From Hyperoodon ampullatus (Eukaryota > Chordata > Mammalia > Artiodactyla > Ziphiidae), in assembly GCA_949752795.1 (NCBI GenBank), contig CATKHW010000551.1:1-64000 (forward strand): DNA of 64,000 nucleotides, read 5' to 3'. Below, one piece after another: positions 36,566 to 50,472 of the stretch. The notes beneath the pieces were generated by a model. That model saw only the letters and a program-made list of their open reading frames with translations. It was not told where the DNA came from and made no database searches. The position numbers and the translations under genes are program-made. Within the stretch, counting starts at the first letter, position 1. Each line of letters opens with the position of its first letter.

Positions 36566-38304
36566 CTTGGCCAAAAAGGGCGTATGCGTTTTCTCCTGAA
36601 TATATTCAGGAGAAAACGCATACGCCCTTTTTGGCCAAGCAAGCAAGCGGGCAATGCAAATCTCCACTACAAAGAAGTATCACTTCCCACCGGTCAAAAG
36701 GGACATCCACAAAATGTGTAAAAACCAGAAAGGCAAGACTGCTCCTGGAGAACAGGGAGCCTTGTTATGCTGATGGACGGGATGTAAATTGCCAACTGCC
36801 TCTCTGGAGGGGTGCATTTTGTTCCCTAAAACAAGTAAACAACAGAGCTACAGAGCCAAGGGCACTTCCAGTCTAGGGAATATACCTGGGAAAAACTGAA
36901 AATCAATAAGACAGAGCCACCCCAAAATTTTGGGCTGCACTGCTTACAAGGACCTCAACTTGGGTACACCTTAAATATCCCAGGAAATATAAAAATGGTT
37001 CAAAAAATTGTGGTACTTACGTACGATGGAATATCCCTCAGCCATGAAATCAATGTCATAAGACCAGTAGCAGCAAAATGGGTGGATTCAGGTACGATGA
37101 TTCTAAGTGAAATAAGTCACAGAGAAAAAGAAACTTATCATAAGTTATCACTTATGAAGATCCTGTAAACATGGCTACACTTGAACTGAGTTAGGAAAGA
37201 GAACAGTGCCTCACATTTAGAAAACACTCTTATGCCTGCTTAAGGGGGAAGGAGAGGTGGGGTGATGCATAAAACCAGAGTTTGATATAAGCACAGGTAC
37301 CGTTCCAAAAACCAACTATGGAATAGACAAGACCTACACCTTCCTCAGTGAAAGGGACTCAAAACCCCATATTTCCCGCAGAGGAATATATCTGACTAGT
37401 AAGAATGTTAAAACCTATGTATTGATATGTCTCCGTAAGGGAATCAAGTGTGTCTAGAATGGCATAAACATGGCAGCGAGAATCAGCTCAAACCCACTAT
37501 AAAAAGGAATTTCAAAAACAAATCAAAAAAACTGGGAAATTCTTTACAATTCCTTCAGGGTCTCTTATGAATCCTGGAATGACCCTATCTACACCGACAG
37601 CTGGATGTGGCATAAGGCTGGACACTTTGGACTGAGAGGATTGGTGAGATTGGGTGAACAAATGCAGACCATTTAAAGCAATAATGCATGGCACACATTC
37701 CATGGGTCCCAACTCTACAGGTTGAAGGGAATATTACTACAGTTATAACATGTACGGGAAACCTAGAGAAAGGACACACTGTGAATACGAAAGGTTTCTA
37801 AAACTCAACGAATAGTCCCTCTCCTGGTGCTCCGGTTTGACTTTCCATCTGCTTTACTATCAACCTCCCAACTTGGAGAGACAGCCCCTTTAACCTCCTG
37901 GTTCGCACAGGTTGCCAATTTGGCAGAGGATGAAAGGGAAGAGGGAGAACCAATGAGAGAGTAGCTGTTAGGCATTTGGACGGGCACATATCACTGTAAT
38001 TTCCCGGCAGGAAGAAGAATTAACCAAAGTCTCAGCCACCCTCCGGGAACCAGTATAGGTCCTGAACCAAAATTTTGGACTTGCGGTCAGCTCACCTAAA
38101 ACGAGTTGAAAAATGGAGCTCAGGGGCACAGCAATTCACAAACTGGCCGAGTAATAAAGGACAACTATCGTCCAAAAATCGGTTGAGGGAGGGCAACGAG
38201 GTGTACTGGAAAGCTCGGCAGAATAGCAGGAAACAGATTTCAAGAGGTACGTTGGAATCGCCTTTAAAGCACAGGAAGAGGGGCACAACTTCGACAATGA
38301 TGCA
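36566..38304 (+). repeat. Monomer M22 (1,739 bp), family H
   Basis: The palindrome is perfect. GACTGCTCC near 36737 and GGGGTGCATTTTG near 36808 are shared with M37. From about 37,450 it is markedly more divergent: CATAAACATGG, AAACAAATC, CTTATGAATCCTGG near 37564, ACACCGACAGC, GAACAAATGCAGACCATTT and TTACTATCA near 37856. The end holds GGTTGAGGGAGGG and GTGTACTGG, the latter seen nowhere else. Confidence 0.97.
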
Positions 38305-40041
38305 CTTGGCCAAAAAGGGCGTATGCATTTTCTCCTGAATATATTCAGGAGAAAACGCATACGCCCTTTTTGGCCAAGCAAGCAAGCGGGCAATGCAAAT
38401 CTGCACTACAAAGAAGTATCACTTCCCACCGGTCAAAAGGGACATCCACAAAATGTGTAAAAACCAGAAAGGCAAGACAGGCCCTGGAGAACAGGGAGCC
38501 TTGTTATGCTGATGGGCGGGATGTAAATTGCCAACTGCCTCTCTGGAGGAGTGCATTGTGTTCCCTAAAACAAGTAAACAACAGAGCTACAGAGCCAAGG
38601 GCACTTCCAGTCTAGGGAATATACCTTGGGAAAACTGAAAATCAAAAAGACACAGCCACCCCAAAATTTAGGGCTGCACTGCTTACAAGGACCTCAACTT
38701 GGGTACACCTTAAATATCCCAGGAAATATAAAAATGGTTCAAAAAATTGTGGTACTTACGTACGATGGAATATCCCTCAGCCATGAAATCAATGTCATAA
38801 GACCAGTAGCAGCAAAATGGGTGGATTCAGGTACGATGATTCTAAGTGAAATAAGTCACAGAGAAAAAGAAACTTATCATAAGATATCACTTATGAAGAT
38901 CCTGTAAACATGGCTACACTTGAACTGAGTTAGGAAAGAGAACAGTGTCTCACATTTAGAAAACACTCTTATGCCTGCTTAAGGGGGAAGGAGAGGTGGG
39001 GTGATGCATAAAACCAGAGTTTGATATAAGCAGAGGTACCGTTCCAAAAACCAACTATGGAATAGGCAAGACCTACACCTTCCTCAGTGAAAGGGACTCA
39101 AAACCCCATATTTCCCGCAGAGGAATATATCTGACTAGTAAGAATCTTAAAACCTATGTATTGATATGTCTCCGTAAGGGAACCAAGTGTGTCTAGACTG
39201 GCATAAACATGGCAGCGAGAATCAGCTCAAACCCACTATAAAAAGGAATTTCAAAAACAAAACAAAAACCTGTGAAATTCTTTACAATTCCTTCAGAGTC
39301 TCTGATGAAACCTGGACTGACCCTATCTACAACGACAGCTGGATGTGGCATAAGGCGGGACACTTGGACTGAGAGGATTGGTGAGATTGGGTGAACAAAT
39401 GCAGAACCTTTAAAGCATTAATGCATGGCACCCATTCCACGGGTCCCAACTCTCCAGGTTGAAGGGAATATTACTACAGTTATAACATGTACGGGAAACC
39501 TAGAGAACGGACACACTGTGAATACGAAACGTTTCTAAAACTCAACGAATAGTCCCTCTCCTGGTGCTCCGGTTTGACTTTCCACCTGCTTTACTATCAA
39601 CCTCCCAACTTGGAGAGACAGCCCCTTTAACCTCCTGGTTCGCACAGGTTGCCAATTTGGCAGAGGATGAAAGGGAAGAGGGAGAACCAATGAGAGAGTA
39701 GCTGTTAGGCATTTGGACGGGCACATATCACTGTAATTTCCCGGCAGGAAGAAGAATTAACCAAAGTCTCAGCCCCCCACCGGGAACCAGCATAGATCCT
39801 GAACCAAAATTTTGGACCTGCGGTCAGCTCACCAAAAACGAGTTGAAAAATGGAGCTCAGGGGCACAGCAATTCACAAACTGGCCGAGTAATAAAGGACA
39901 ACTATCGTCCAAAAATCTGTTGAGGGAAGGCAACGAGGTGGACTTGAAAGCGAAGCAGAATAGCAGGAAACAGATTTCAAGAGGTACGTTGGAATCACCT
40001 TTAAAGCACCGGATGAGGGGCACAACTTCGACAATGATGCA
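38305..40041 (+). repeat. Monomer M23 (1,737 bp), divergent
   Basis: GCATTTTC in the left arm is unmatched in the right. It is two bases short: CACTTGGACTG near 39361 lacks a G, and ACAAAAACCTGTGAAA near 39262 lacks an A. Many substitutions appear at 39,030-39,520, including loss of the AATAAA string. Confidence 0.97.
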
Positions 40042-41779
40042 CGTGGCCAAAAAGGGCGTATGCGTTTTCTCCTGAATATATTCAGGAGAAAACGCATACG
40101 CCCTTTTTGGCCAAGCAAGCAATCGGGCAATGCAAATCTTCATTACAAAGAAGTATCACTTACCACCGGTCAAAAGGGACATCCACAAAATGTGTAAAAA
40201 CCAGAAAGGCAAGACAGGCACTGGAGAACAGGGAGCCTTGTTATGCTGATGGGCGTATGTAAATTGCCAACTGCCTCTCTGGAGGAGTACATTGTGTTCC
40301 CTAAAACAAGTAAAGAACAGAGCTACAGAGCCAAGGGCACATCCAGTCTAAGGAATATACCTTTGGAAAACTGAATATCAAAAAGACACAGCCACCCCAA
40401 AATTTAGGGCTGCACTGCTTAAAAGGACCTCAACTTGGGTACACCTTAAATATCCCAGGAAATATAAAAATGGTTCAAAAATTTGTGGTACTTACGTACG
40501 ATGGAATATCCCTCAGCCATGAAATCAATGTCATAAGACCAGTAGCAGCAAAATGGGTGGATTCAGATACGATGATTCTAAGTGAAATAAGTCACACAGA
40601 AAAAGAAACTTATCATAAGATATCACTTATGAAGATCCTGTAAACATGGCTACACTTGAACTGAGTTAGGAAAGAGAACAGCGTCTCACATTTAGAAAAC
40701 ACTCTTATGCCTGCTTAAGGGGGAAGGAGAGGTGGGGTGATGCATAAAACCAGAGTTTGATATAAGCACAGGTACCGTTCCAAAAACCAACTATGGAATA
40801 GACAAGACCTACACCTTCCTCAGGGAAAGGGACTCAAAACCCCATATTTCCCGCAGAGGAATAAATCTGACTAGTAAGAATCTTAAAACCTATGTATTGA
40901 TATGTCTCCGTAAGGGAATCAAGTGTGTCTAGACTGGCATAAACATGGCAGCGAGAATCAGCTCAAACCCACTATAAAAAGGAATTTCAAAAACAAAACA
41001 AAAAAACTGGGAAATTCTTTACAATTCCTTCAGGGTCTCTGATGAAACCTGGAATGACCCTATCTACAACGACAGCTGGATGTGGCATAAGGCTGGACAC
41101 TTTGGACTGAGAGGATTGGTGAGATTGGGTGAACAAATGCAGACCATTTAAAGCAATAATGCATGACACACATTCCATGGGTACCAACTCTCCAGGTTGA
41201 AGGGAATATTACTACAGATATAACATGTACGGGAATCCTAGAGAACGGACACACCGTGAATACGAAAGGTTTCTAAAACTCAACGAATAGTCCCTCTCCT
41301 GGTGCTCCGGTTTGACTTTCCATCTGCTTTATTATCAACCTCCCAACTTGGAGAGACAGCCCCTTTAACCTCCTGGTTCGCACAGGTTGCCAATTTGGCA
41401 GAGGATGAAAGGGAAGAGGGAGAACCAATGAGAGAGTAGCTGTTAGGCATTTGGACGGGCACATATAACTGTAATTTCCTGGCAGGAAGAAGAATTAACC
41501 AAAGTCTCAGCCCTCCTCCGGGAACCACTATAGGTCCTGAACCAAAATGTTGGACTTGCGGTCAGCTCACCTAAAACGAGTTGAAAAATGGAGCTCAGGG
41601 GCACAGCAATTCACAAACTGGCCGAGTAATAAAGGACAACTATCGTCCAAAAATCTGTTGAGGGAAGGCAATGAAGCGGACTTGAAAGCGAGGCAGAATA
41701 GCAGGAAACAGATTTCAAGAGGTACGTTGGAATCGCCTTTAAAGCACAGGAAGAGGGGCACAACTTCGACAATGATGCA
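40042..41779 (+). repeat. Monomer M24 (1,738 bp), most divergent
   Basis: The left arm starts CGTGGCC, one mismatch near the edge. GGGCGTATG near 40252 accounts for one missing base. The opening 400 bases hold scattered changes seen in no other monomer (ATCTTCATTAC, CTTACCACC, GGCACTGG, GAGTACATTG, GTAAAGAACAG, GGCACATCC, TCTAAGGAAT). The second half shares the M22/M23 forms near 41,090-41,150. Confidence 0.97.
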
Positions 41780-43518
41780 CTTGGCCAAAAAGGGCGTATG
41801 CATTTTCTCCTGAATATATTCAGGAGAAAACGCATACGCCCTTTTTGGCCAAGCAAGCAAGCGGGCAATGCAAATCTGCACTACAAAGAAGTATCACTTC
41901 CCACCGGTCAAAAGGGACATCCACAAAATGTGTAAAAACCAGAAAGGCAAGACAGGCCCTGGAGAACAGGGAGCCTTGTTATGCTGATGGGCGGGATGTA
42001 AATTGTCAACTGCCTCTCTGGAGGAGTGCATTGTGTTCCCTAAAACAAGTAAACAACAGAGCTACAGAGCCAAGGGCACTTCCAGTCTAGGGAATATACC
42101 TTGGGAAAACTGAAAATCAAAAAGACACAGCCACCCCAAAATTTAGGGCTGCACTGCTTACAAGGACCTCAACTTGGGTACACCTTAAATATCCCAGGAA
42201 ATATAAAAATGGTTCAAAAAATTGTGGTACTTACGTACGATGGAATATCCCTCAGCCATGAAATCAATGTCATAAGACCAGTAGCAGCAAAATGGGTGGA
42301 TTCAGGTACGATGATTCTAAGTGAAATAAGTAACACAGAAAAAGAAACTTATCATAAGATATCACTTATGAAGATCCTGTAAACATGGCTACACTTGAAC
42401 TGAGTTAGGAAAGAGAACAGTGTCTCACATTTAGAAAACACTCTTATGCCTGCTTAAGGGGGAAGGAGAGGTGGGGTGATGCATAAAACCAGAGTTTGAT
42501 ATAAGCACAGGTACCGTTCCAAAAACCAACTATGGAATAGACAAGACCTACACCTTCCTCAGTGAAAGGGACTCAAAACCCCATATTTCCCGCAGAGGAA
42601 TATATCTGACTAGTAAGAATCTTAAAACCTATGTATTGATATGTGTCCGTAAGGGAATCAAGTGTGTCTAGACTGGGATAAATATGGCAGCGAGAATCAG
42701 CTCAAACCCACTATAAAAAGGAATTTCAAAAATAAAACAAAAAAACTGGGAAATTCTTTACAATTCCTTCAGGGTCTCTGATGAAACCTGAAATGACCCT
42801 ATCTACAATGACAGCTGGATGTGGCATAAGGCTGGACACTTAGGACTGAGAGGATTGGTGAGATTGGGTGAGCAAATGCAGACCCTTTAAAGCAATAATG
42901 CATGGCACACATTCCATGGGTCCCAACTCTCCAGGTTGAAGGGAATATTACTACAGATATAACATGTACGGGAATCCTAGAGAACCGACACACTGTGAAT
43001 ACGAAAGGTTTCTAAAACTCAACGAATAGTCCCTCTCCTGGTGCTCTGGTTTGACTTTCCATCTGCTTTATTATCAACCTCCCAACTTGGAGAGACAGCG
43101 CCTTTAACCTCCTGGTTCGCACAGGTTGCCAATTTGGCAGAGGATGAAAGGGAAGAGGGAGAACCAATGAGAGAGTAGCTGTTAGGCATTTGGACAGGCA
43201 CATATCACTGTAATTTCCCGGCAGGAAGAAGAATTAACCAAAGTCCCAGCCACCCACCGGGAATCAGTATAGATCCGGAAGCAAAATTTTGGACTTGCGG
43301 TCAGCTCACCAAAAACGAGTTGAAAAATGGAGCTCAGGGGCACAGCAGTTCACAAACTGGCCGAGTAATAAAGGACAACTATCGTCCAAAAATCTGTTGA
43401 GGGAAGGCAACGAGGCGGACTTGAAAGCGAGGCAGAATAGCAGGAAACAGATTTCAAGAGGTACGTTGGAATCGCCTTTAAAGCACAGGAAGAGGGGCAC
43501 AACTTCGACAATGATGAA
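41780..43518 (+). repeat. Monomer M25 (1,739 bp), mosaic: divergent first part, M1-like second part
   Basis: GCATTTTC is in the left arm, as in M23. TGTAAATTGTCAAC near 41997 and AAGTAACACAG near 42328 are private or rare. From 42,362 it matches M1 and the large duplicated block begins. CTTAGGACTG near 42840 is private. Confidence 0.97.
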
Positions 43519-45257
43519 CTTGGCCAAAAAGGGCGTATGCGTTTTCTCCTGAATATATTCAGGAGAAAACGCATACGCCCTTTTTGGCCAAGCAAGCAAG
43601 CGGGCAATGCAAATCTGCACTACAAAGAAGTATCACTTCCCACCGGCCAAAAGGGACATCCACAAAATGTGTAAAAACCAGAAAGGCAAGACAGGCCCTG
43701 GAGAACAGGGAGCCTTGTTATGCTGATGGGCGGGATGTAAATTGCCAACTGCCTCTCTGGAGGAGTGCATTGTGTTCCCTAAAACAAGTAAACAACAGAG
43801 CTACAGAGCCAAGGGCACTTCCAGTCTAGGGAATATACCTGGGAAAAACTGAAAATCAATAAGACAGAGCCACCCCAAAATTTAGGGCTGCACTGCTCAC
43901 AAGGACCTCAACTTGGGTACACCTTAAATATCCCAGGAAATATAAAATTGGTTCAAAAAATTGTGCTACTTACGTACGATGGAATATCCCTCAGCCATGA
44001 AATCAATGTCATAAGACCAGTAGCAGCAAAATGGGTGGATTCAGGTACGATGATTCTAAGTGAAATAAGTCACACAGAAAAAGAAACTTATCATAAGTTA
44101 TCACTTATGAAGATCCTGTAAACATGGCTACACTTGAACTGAGTTAGGAAAGAGAACAGTGTTTCACATTTAGAAAACACTCTTATGCCTGCTTAAGGGG
44201 GAAGGAGAGGTGGGGTGAGGCATAAAACCAGAGTTTGATATAAGCACAGGTACCGTTCCAAAAACCAACTATGGAATAGACAAGACCTACACCTTCCTCA
44301 GTGAAAGGGACTCAAAACCCCATATTTCCCGCAGAGGAATATATCTGACTAGTAAGAATCTTAAAACCTATGTATTGATATGTCTCCGTAAGGGAATCAA
44401 GTGTGTCTAGACTGGGATAAATATGGCAGCGAGAATCAGCTCAAACCCACTATAAAAAGGAATTTCAAAAATAAAACAAAAAAACTGGGAAATTCTTTAC
44501 AATTCCTTCAGGGTCTCTGATGAAACCTGAAATGACCCTATCTACAATGACAGCTGGATGTGGCATAAGGCTGGACACTTGGGACTGAGAGGATTGGTGA
44601 GATTGGGTGAGCAAATGCAGACCCTTTAAAGCAATAATGCATGGCACACATTCCATGGGTCCCAACTCTCCAGGTTGAAGGGAATATTACTACAGATATA
44701 ACATGTACGGGAATCCTAGAGAACGGACACACTGTGAATACGAAAGGTTTCTAAAACTCAACGAATAGTCCCTCTCCTGGTGCTCCGGTTTGACTTTCCA
44801 TCTGCTTTATTATCAACCTCCCAACTTGGAGAGACAGCCCCTTTAACCTCCTGGTTCGCACAGGTTGCCAATTTGGCAGAGGATGAAAGGGAAGAGGGAG
44901 AACCAATGAGAGAGTAGCTGTTAGGCATTTGGACGGGCACATATCACTGTAATTTCCCGGCAGAAAGAAGAATTAACCAAAGTCTCAGCCACCCACCGGG
45001 AATCAGTATAGATCCTGAACCAAAATTTTGGACTTGCGGTCAGCTCACCAAAAACGAGTTGAAAAATGGAGCTCAGGGGCACAGCAATTCACAAACTGGC
45101 CGAGTAATAAAGGTCAACTATCGTCCAAAAATCTGTTGAGGGAAGGCAACGAGGCGGACTTGAAAGCGAGGCAGAATAGCAGGAAACAGATTTCAAGAGG
45201 TACGTTGGAATCGCCTTTAAAGCACAGGAAGAGGGGCACAACTTCGACAATGATGCA
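43519..45257 (+). repeat. Monomer M26 (1,739 bp), family B
   Basis: The palindrome is perfect. It starts like M2 (GAACTTGG before the arm, CCGGCCAAAAGG near 43642) and from about 44,160 matches M6 and M30 better than M2 (TTTCAC, GAGATTGGG). It opens the third copy of the 4-monomer unit. Confidence 0.97.
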
Positions 45258-46996
45258 CTTGGCCAAAAAGGGCGTATGCGTTTTCTCCTGAATATATTCA
45301 GGAGAAAACGCATACGCCCTTTTTGGCCAAGCAAGCAAGCGGGCAATGCAAATCTCCACTACAAAGAAGTATCACTTCCCACCGGTCAAAAGGGACATCC
45401 ACAAAATGTGTAAAAACCAGAAAGGCAAGACTGGTCCTGGAGAACAGGGAGCCTTGTTATGCTGATGGACGGGATGTAAATTGCCAACTGCCTCTCTGGA
45501 GGAGTGCATTGTGTTCCCTAAAACAAGTAAACAACAGAGCTACAGAGCCAAGGGCACTTCCAGTCTAGGGAATATACCTGGGAAAAACTGAAAATCAATA
45601 AGACAGAGCCACCCCAAAATTTTGGGCTGCACTGCTTACAAGGACCTCAACTTGGGTGCACCTTAAATATCCCAGGAAATATAAAAATGGTTCAAAAAAT
45701 TGTGGTACTTACGTACGATGGAATATCCCTCAGCCATGAAATCAATGTCATAAGACCAGTAGCAGTAAAATGGGTGGATTCAGGTACGATGATTCTAAGT
45801 GAAATAAGTCACAGAGAAAAAGAAACTTATCATAAGTTATCACTTATGAAGATCCTGTAAACATGGCTACACTTGAACTGAGTTAGGAAAGAGAACAGTG
45901 TCTCACATTTAGAAAACACTCTTATGCCTGCTTAAGGGGGAAGGAGAGGTGGGGTGATGCATAAAACCAGAGTTTGATATAAGCACAGGTACCGTTCCAA
46001 AAACCAACTATGGAATAGACAAGACCTACACCTTCCTCAGTGAAAGGGACTCAAAACCCCATATTTCCCGCAGAGGAATATATCTGACTAGTAAGAATGT
46101 TAAAACCTATGTATTGATATGTCTCCGTAAGGGAATCAAGTGTGTCTAGAATGGCATAAATATGGCAACGAGAATCAGCTCAAACCCACTATAAAAAGGA
46201 ATTTCAAAAATAAAACAAAAAAACTGGGAAATTCTTTACAATTCCTTCAGGGTCTCTGATGAAACCTGAAATGACCCTATCTACAATGACAGCTGGATGT
46301 GGCATAAGGCTGGACACTTCGGACTGAGAGGATTGGTGAGAGTGGGTGAGCAAATGCAGACCCTTTAAAGCAATAATGCATGGCACACATTCCATGGGTC
46401 CCAACTCTCCAGGTTGAAGGGAATATTACTACAGATATAACATGTACGGGAATCCTAGAGAACGGACACACTGTGAATACGAAAGGTTTCTAAAACTCAA
46501 CGAATAGTCCCTCTCCTGGTGCTCCGGTTTGACTTTCCATCTGCTTTTTTATCAACCTCCCAACTTGGAGAGACAGCCCCTTTAACCTCCTGGTTCGCAC
46601 AGGTTGCCAATTTGGCAGAGGATGAAAGGGAAGAGGGAGAACCAATGAGAGAGTAGCTGTTAGGCATTTGGACGGGCACATATCACTGTAATTTCCCGGC
46701 AGGAAGAAGAATTAACCAAAGTCTCAGCCACCCACCGGGAATCAGTATAGATCCTGAACCAAAATTTTGGACTTGCGGTCAGGTCACCAAAAACGAGTTG
46801 AAAAATGGAGCTCAGGGGCACAGCAATTCACAAACTGGCCGAGTAATAAAGGACAACTATCGTCCAAAAATCTGTTGAGGGAAGGCAATGAGGCGGACTT
46901 GAAAGCGAGGCAGAATAGCAGGAAACAGATTTCAAGAGGTACGTTGGAATCGCCTTTAAAGCACAGGAAGAGGGGCACAACTTCGACAATGATACA
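45258..46996 (+). repeat. Monomer M27 (1,739 bp), family C
   Basis: The palindrome is perfect, with family C marks throughout. CTGGAGGAGTG as in M3, not the M7/M31 form. CACTTCGGAC near 46315 is private. Confidence 0.97.
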
Positions 46997-48733
46997 CTTG
47001 GCCAAAAAGGGCGTAAGCGTTTTCTCCTGAATATATTCAGGAGAAAACGCATACGCCCTTTTTGGCCAAGCAAGCAAGCGGGCAATGCAAATCTGCACTA
47101 CAAAGAAGTATCACTTCCCACCGGTCAAAAGGGATATCCACAAAATGTGTAAAAACCAGAAAGGCAAGACAGGCCCTGGAGAACAGGGAGCCTTGTTATG
47201 CTGATGGACGGGATGTAAATTGTCAACTGCCTCTCTGGAGGAGTGCATTGTGTTCCCTAAAACAAGTAAACAACAGAGCTACAGAGCCAAGGGCACTTCC
47301 AGTCTAGGGAATATACCTTGGGAAAACTGAAAATCAAAAAGACACAGCCACCCCAAAATTTAGGGCTGCACTGCTTACAAGGACCTCAACTTGGGTCCAC
47401 CTTAAATATCCCAGGAAATATAAAAATGGTTCAAAAAATTGTTGTACTTACATACGATGGAATATCCCTCAGCCATGAAATCAATGTCATAAGACCAGTA
47501 GCAGCAAAATGGGTGGATTCAGGTACGATGATTCTAAGTGAAATAAGTCACACAGAAAAAGTAACTTATCATAAGATATCACTTATGAAGGTCCTGTAAA
47601 TATGGCTACACTTGAACTGAGTTAGGAAAGAGAACAGTGTCTCACATTTAGAAAACACTCTTATGCCTGCTTAAGGGGGAAGGAGAGGTGGGGTGATGCA
47701 TAAAACCAGAGTTTGATATAAGCACAGGTACCGTTCCAAAAAAAACTATGGAATAGACAAGACCTACACCTTCCTCAGTGAAAGGGACTCAAAACCCCAT
47801 ATTTCCCGCAGAGGAATATATCTGACTAGTAAGAATCTTAAAACCTATGTATTGATATGTCTCCGTAAGGGAATCAAGTGTGTCTAGACTGGGATAAATA
47901 TGGCAGCGAGAATCAGCTCAAACCCACTATAAAAAGAATTTCAAAAATAAAACAAAAAAACTGGGAAATTCTTTACAATTCCTTCAGGGTCTCTGATGAA
48001 ACCTGAAATGACCCTATCTACAATGACAGCTGTATGTGGCATAAGGCTGGACACTTGGTACTGAGAGGATTGGTGAGATTAGGTGAGCAAATGCAGACCC
48101 TTTAAAGCAATAATGCATGGCACACATTCCATGGGTCCCAACTCTCCAGGTTGAAGGGAATATTACTACAGATATAACATGTACGGGAATCCTAGAGAAC
48201 GGACACACTGTGAATACGAAAGGTTTCTAAAACTCAACGAATAGTCCCTCTCCTGGTGCTCCGGTTTGACTTTCCATCTGCTTTATTATCAACCTCCCAA
48301 CTTGGAGAGACAGCCCCTTTAACCTCCTGGTTCGCACAGGTTGCCAATATGGCAGAGGATGAAAGGGAAGAGGGAGAACCAATGAGAGAGTAGCTGTTAG
48401 GCATTTGGACGGGCACATATCACTGTAATTTCCCGGCAGGAAGAAGAATTAACCAAAGTCTCAGCCACACACCGGGAATCAGTATAGGTCCTGAACCAAA
48501 ATTTTGGACTTGCGGTCAGCTCACCAAAAACGAGTTGAAAAATGGAGCTCAGGGGCACAGCAATTCACAAACTGGCCGAGTAATAAAGGACAACTATCGT
48601 CCAAAAATCTGTTGAGGGAAGGCAACGAGGCGGACTTGAAAGCGAGGCAGAATAGCAGGAAACAGATTTCAAGAGGTACGTTGGAATCGCCTTTAAAGCA
48701 CAGGAAGAGGGGCACAACTTCGACAATGATGCA
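46997..48733 (+). repeat. Monomer M28 (1,737 bp), family D
   Basis: GTAAGCG is in the left arm and both family D deletions are present. CTTGTTATG at 47193 is the ancestral form, unlike M4, M8 and M32. Confidence 0.97.
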
Positions 48734-50472
48734 CTTGGCCAAAAAGGGCGTATGCGTTTTCTCCTGAATACATTCAGGAGAAAACGCATACGCCCTTTTT
48801 GGCCAAGCAAGCAAGCGGGCAATGCAAATCTGCACTACAAAGAAGTATCACTTCCCACCGGTCAAAAGGGACATCCACAAAATGTGTAAAAACCAGAAAG
48901 ACAAGACAGGCCCTGGAGAACAGGGAGCCTTGTTATGCTGATGGGCGGGATGTAAATTGCCAACTGCCTCTCTGGAGGAGTGCATTGTGTTCCCTAAAAC
49001 AAGTAAACAACAGAGCTACAGAGCCAAGGGCACTTCCAGTCTAGGGAATATACCTTGGGAAAACTGAAAATCAAAAAGACACAGCCACCCCAAAATTTAG
49101 GGCTGCACTGCTTACAAGGACCTCAACTTGGGTACACCTTAAATATCCCAGGAAATATAAAAATGGTTCAAAAAATTGTGGTACTTACGTACGATGGAAT
49201 ATCCCTCAGCCATGAAATCAATGTCATAAGACCAGTAGCAGCAAAATGGGTGGATTCAGGTACGATGATTCTAAGTGAAATAAGTCACACAGAAAAAGAA
49301 ACTTATCATAAGATGTCACTTATGAAGATCCTGTAAACATGGCTACACTTGAACTGAGTTAGGAAAGAGAACAGTGTCTCACATTTAGAAAACACTCTTA
49401 TGCCTGCTTAAGGGGGAAGGATAGGTGGGGTGATGCATAAAACCAGAGTTTGATATAAGCACAGGTACCGTTCCAAAAACCAACTATGGAATAGACAAGA
49501 CCTACACCTTCCTCAGTGAAAGGGACTCAAAACCCCATATTTCCCGCAGAGGAATATATCTGACTAGTAAGAATCTTAAAACCTATGTATTGATATGTGT
49601 CCGTAAGGGAATCAAGTGTGTCTAGACTGGGATAAATATGGCAGCGAGAATCAGCTCAAACCCACTATAAAAAGGAATTTCAAAAATAAAACAAAAAAAC
49701 TGGGAAATTCTTTACAATTCCTTCAGGGTCGCTGATGAAACCTGAAATGACCCTATCTACAATGACAGCTGGATGTGGCATAAGGCTGGACACTTGGGAC
49801 TGCGAGGATTGGTGAGATTGGGTGAGCAAATGCAGACCCTTTAAAGCAATAATGCATGGCACACATTCCATGGGTCCCAACACTCCAGGTTGAAGGGAAT
49901 ATTACTACAGATATAACATGTATGGGAATCCTAGAGAACGGACACACTGTGAATATGAAAGGTTTCTAAAACTCAACGAATAGTCCCTCTCCTGGTGCTC
50001 CGGTTTGACTTTCCATCTGCTTTATTATCAACCTCCCAACTTGGAGAGACATCCCCTTTAACCTCCTGGTTCGCACAGGTTGCCAATTTGGCAGAGGATG
50101 AAAGGGAAGAGGGAGAACCAATGAGAGAGTAGCTGTTAGGCATTTGGACAGGCACATATCACTGTAATTTCCCGGCAGGAAGAAGAATTAACCAAAGTCT
50201 CAGCCACCCACCGGGAATCAGTATAGATCCTGAACCAAAATTTTGGACTTGCGGTCAGCTCACCAAAAACGAGTTGAAAAATGGAGCTCAGGGGCACAGC
50301 AATTCACAAACTGGCCGAGTAATAAAGGACAACTATCGTCCAAATATCTGTTGAGGGAAGGCAACGAGGCGGACTTGAAAGCGAGGCAGAATAGCAGGAA
50401 ACAGATTTCAAGAGGTACGTTGGAATCGCCTTTAAAGCACAGGAAGAGGGGCACAACTTCGACAATGATGCA
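48734..50472 (+). repeat. Monomer M29 (1,739 bp), family A
   Basis: Palindrome centre TACA and all family A marks are present. AAGGATAGGTGG near 49418 is private. Confidence 0.97.
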
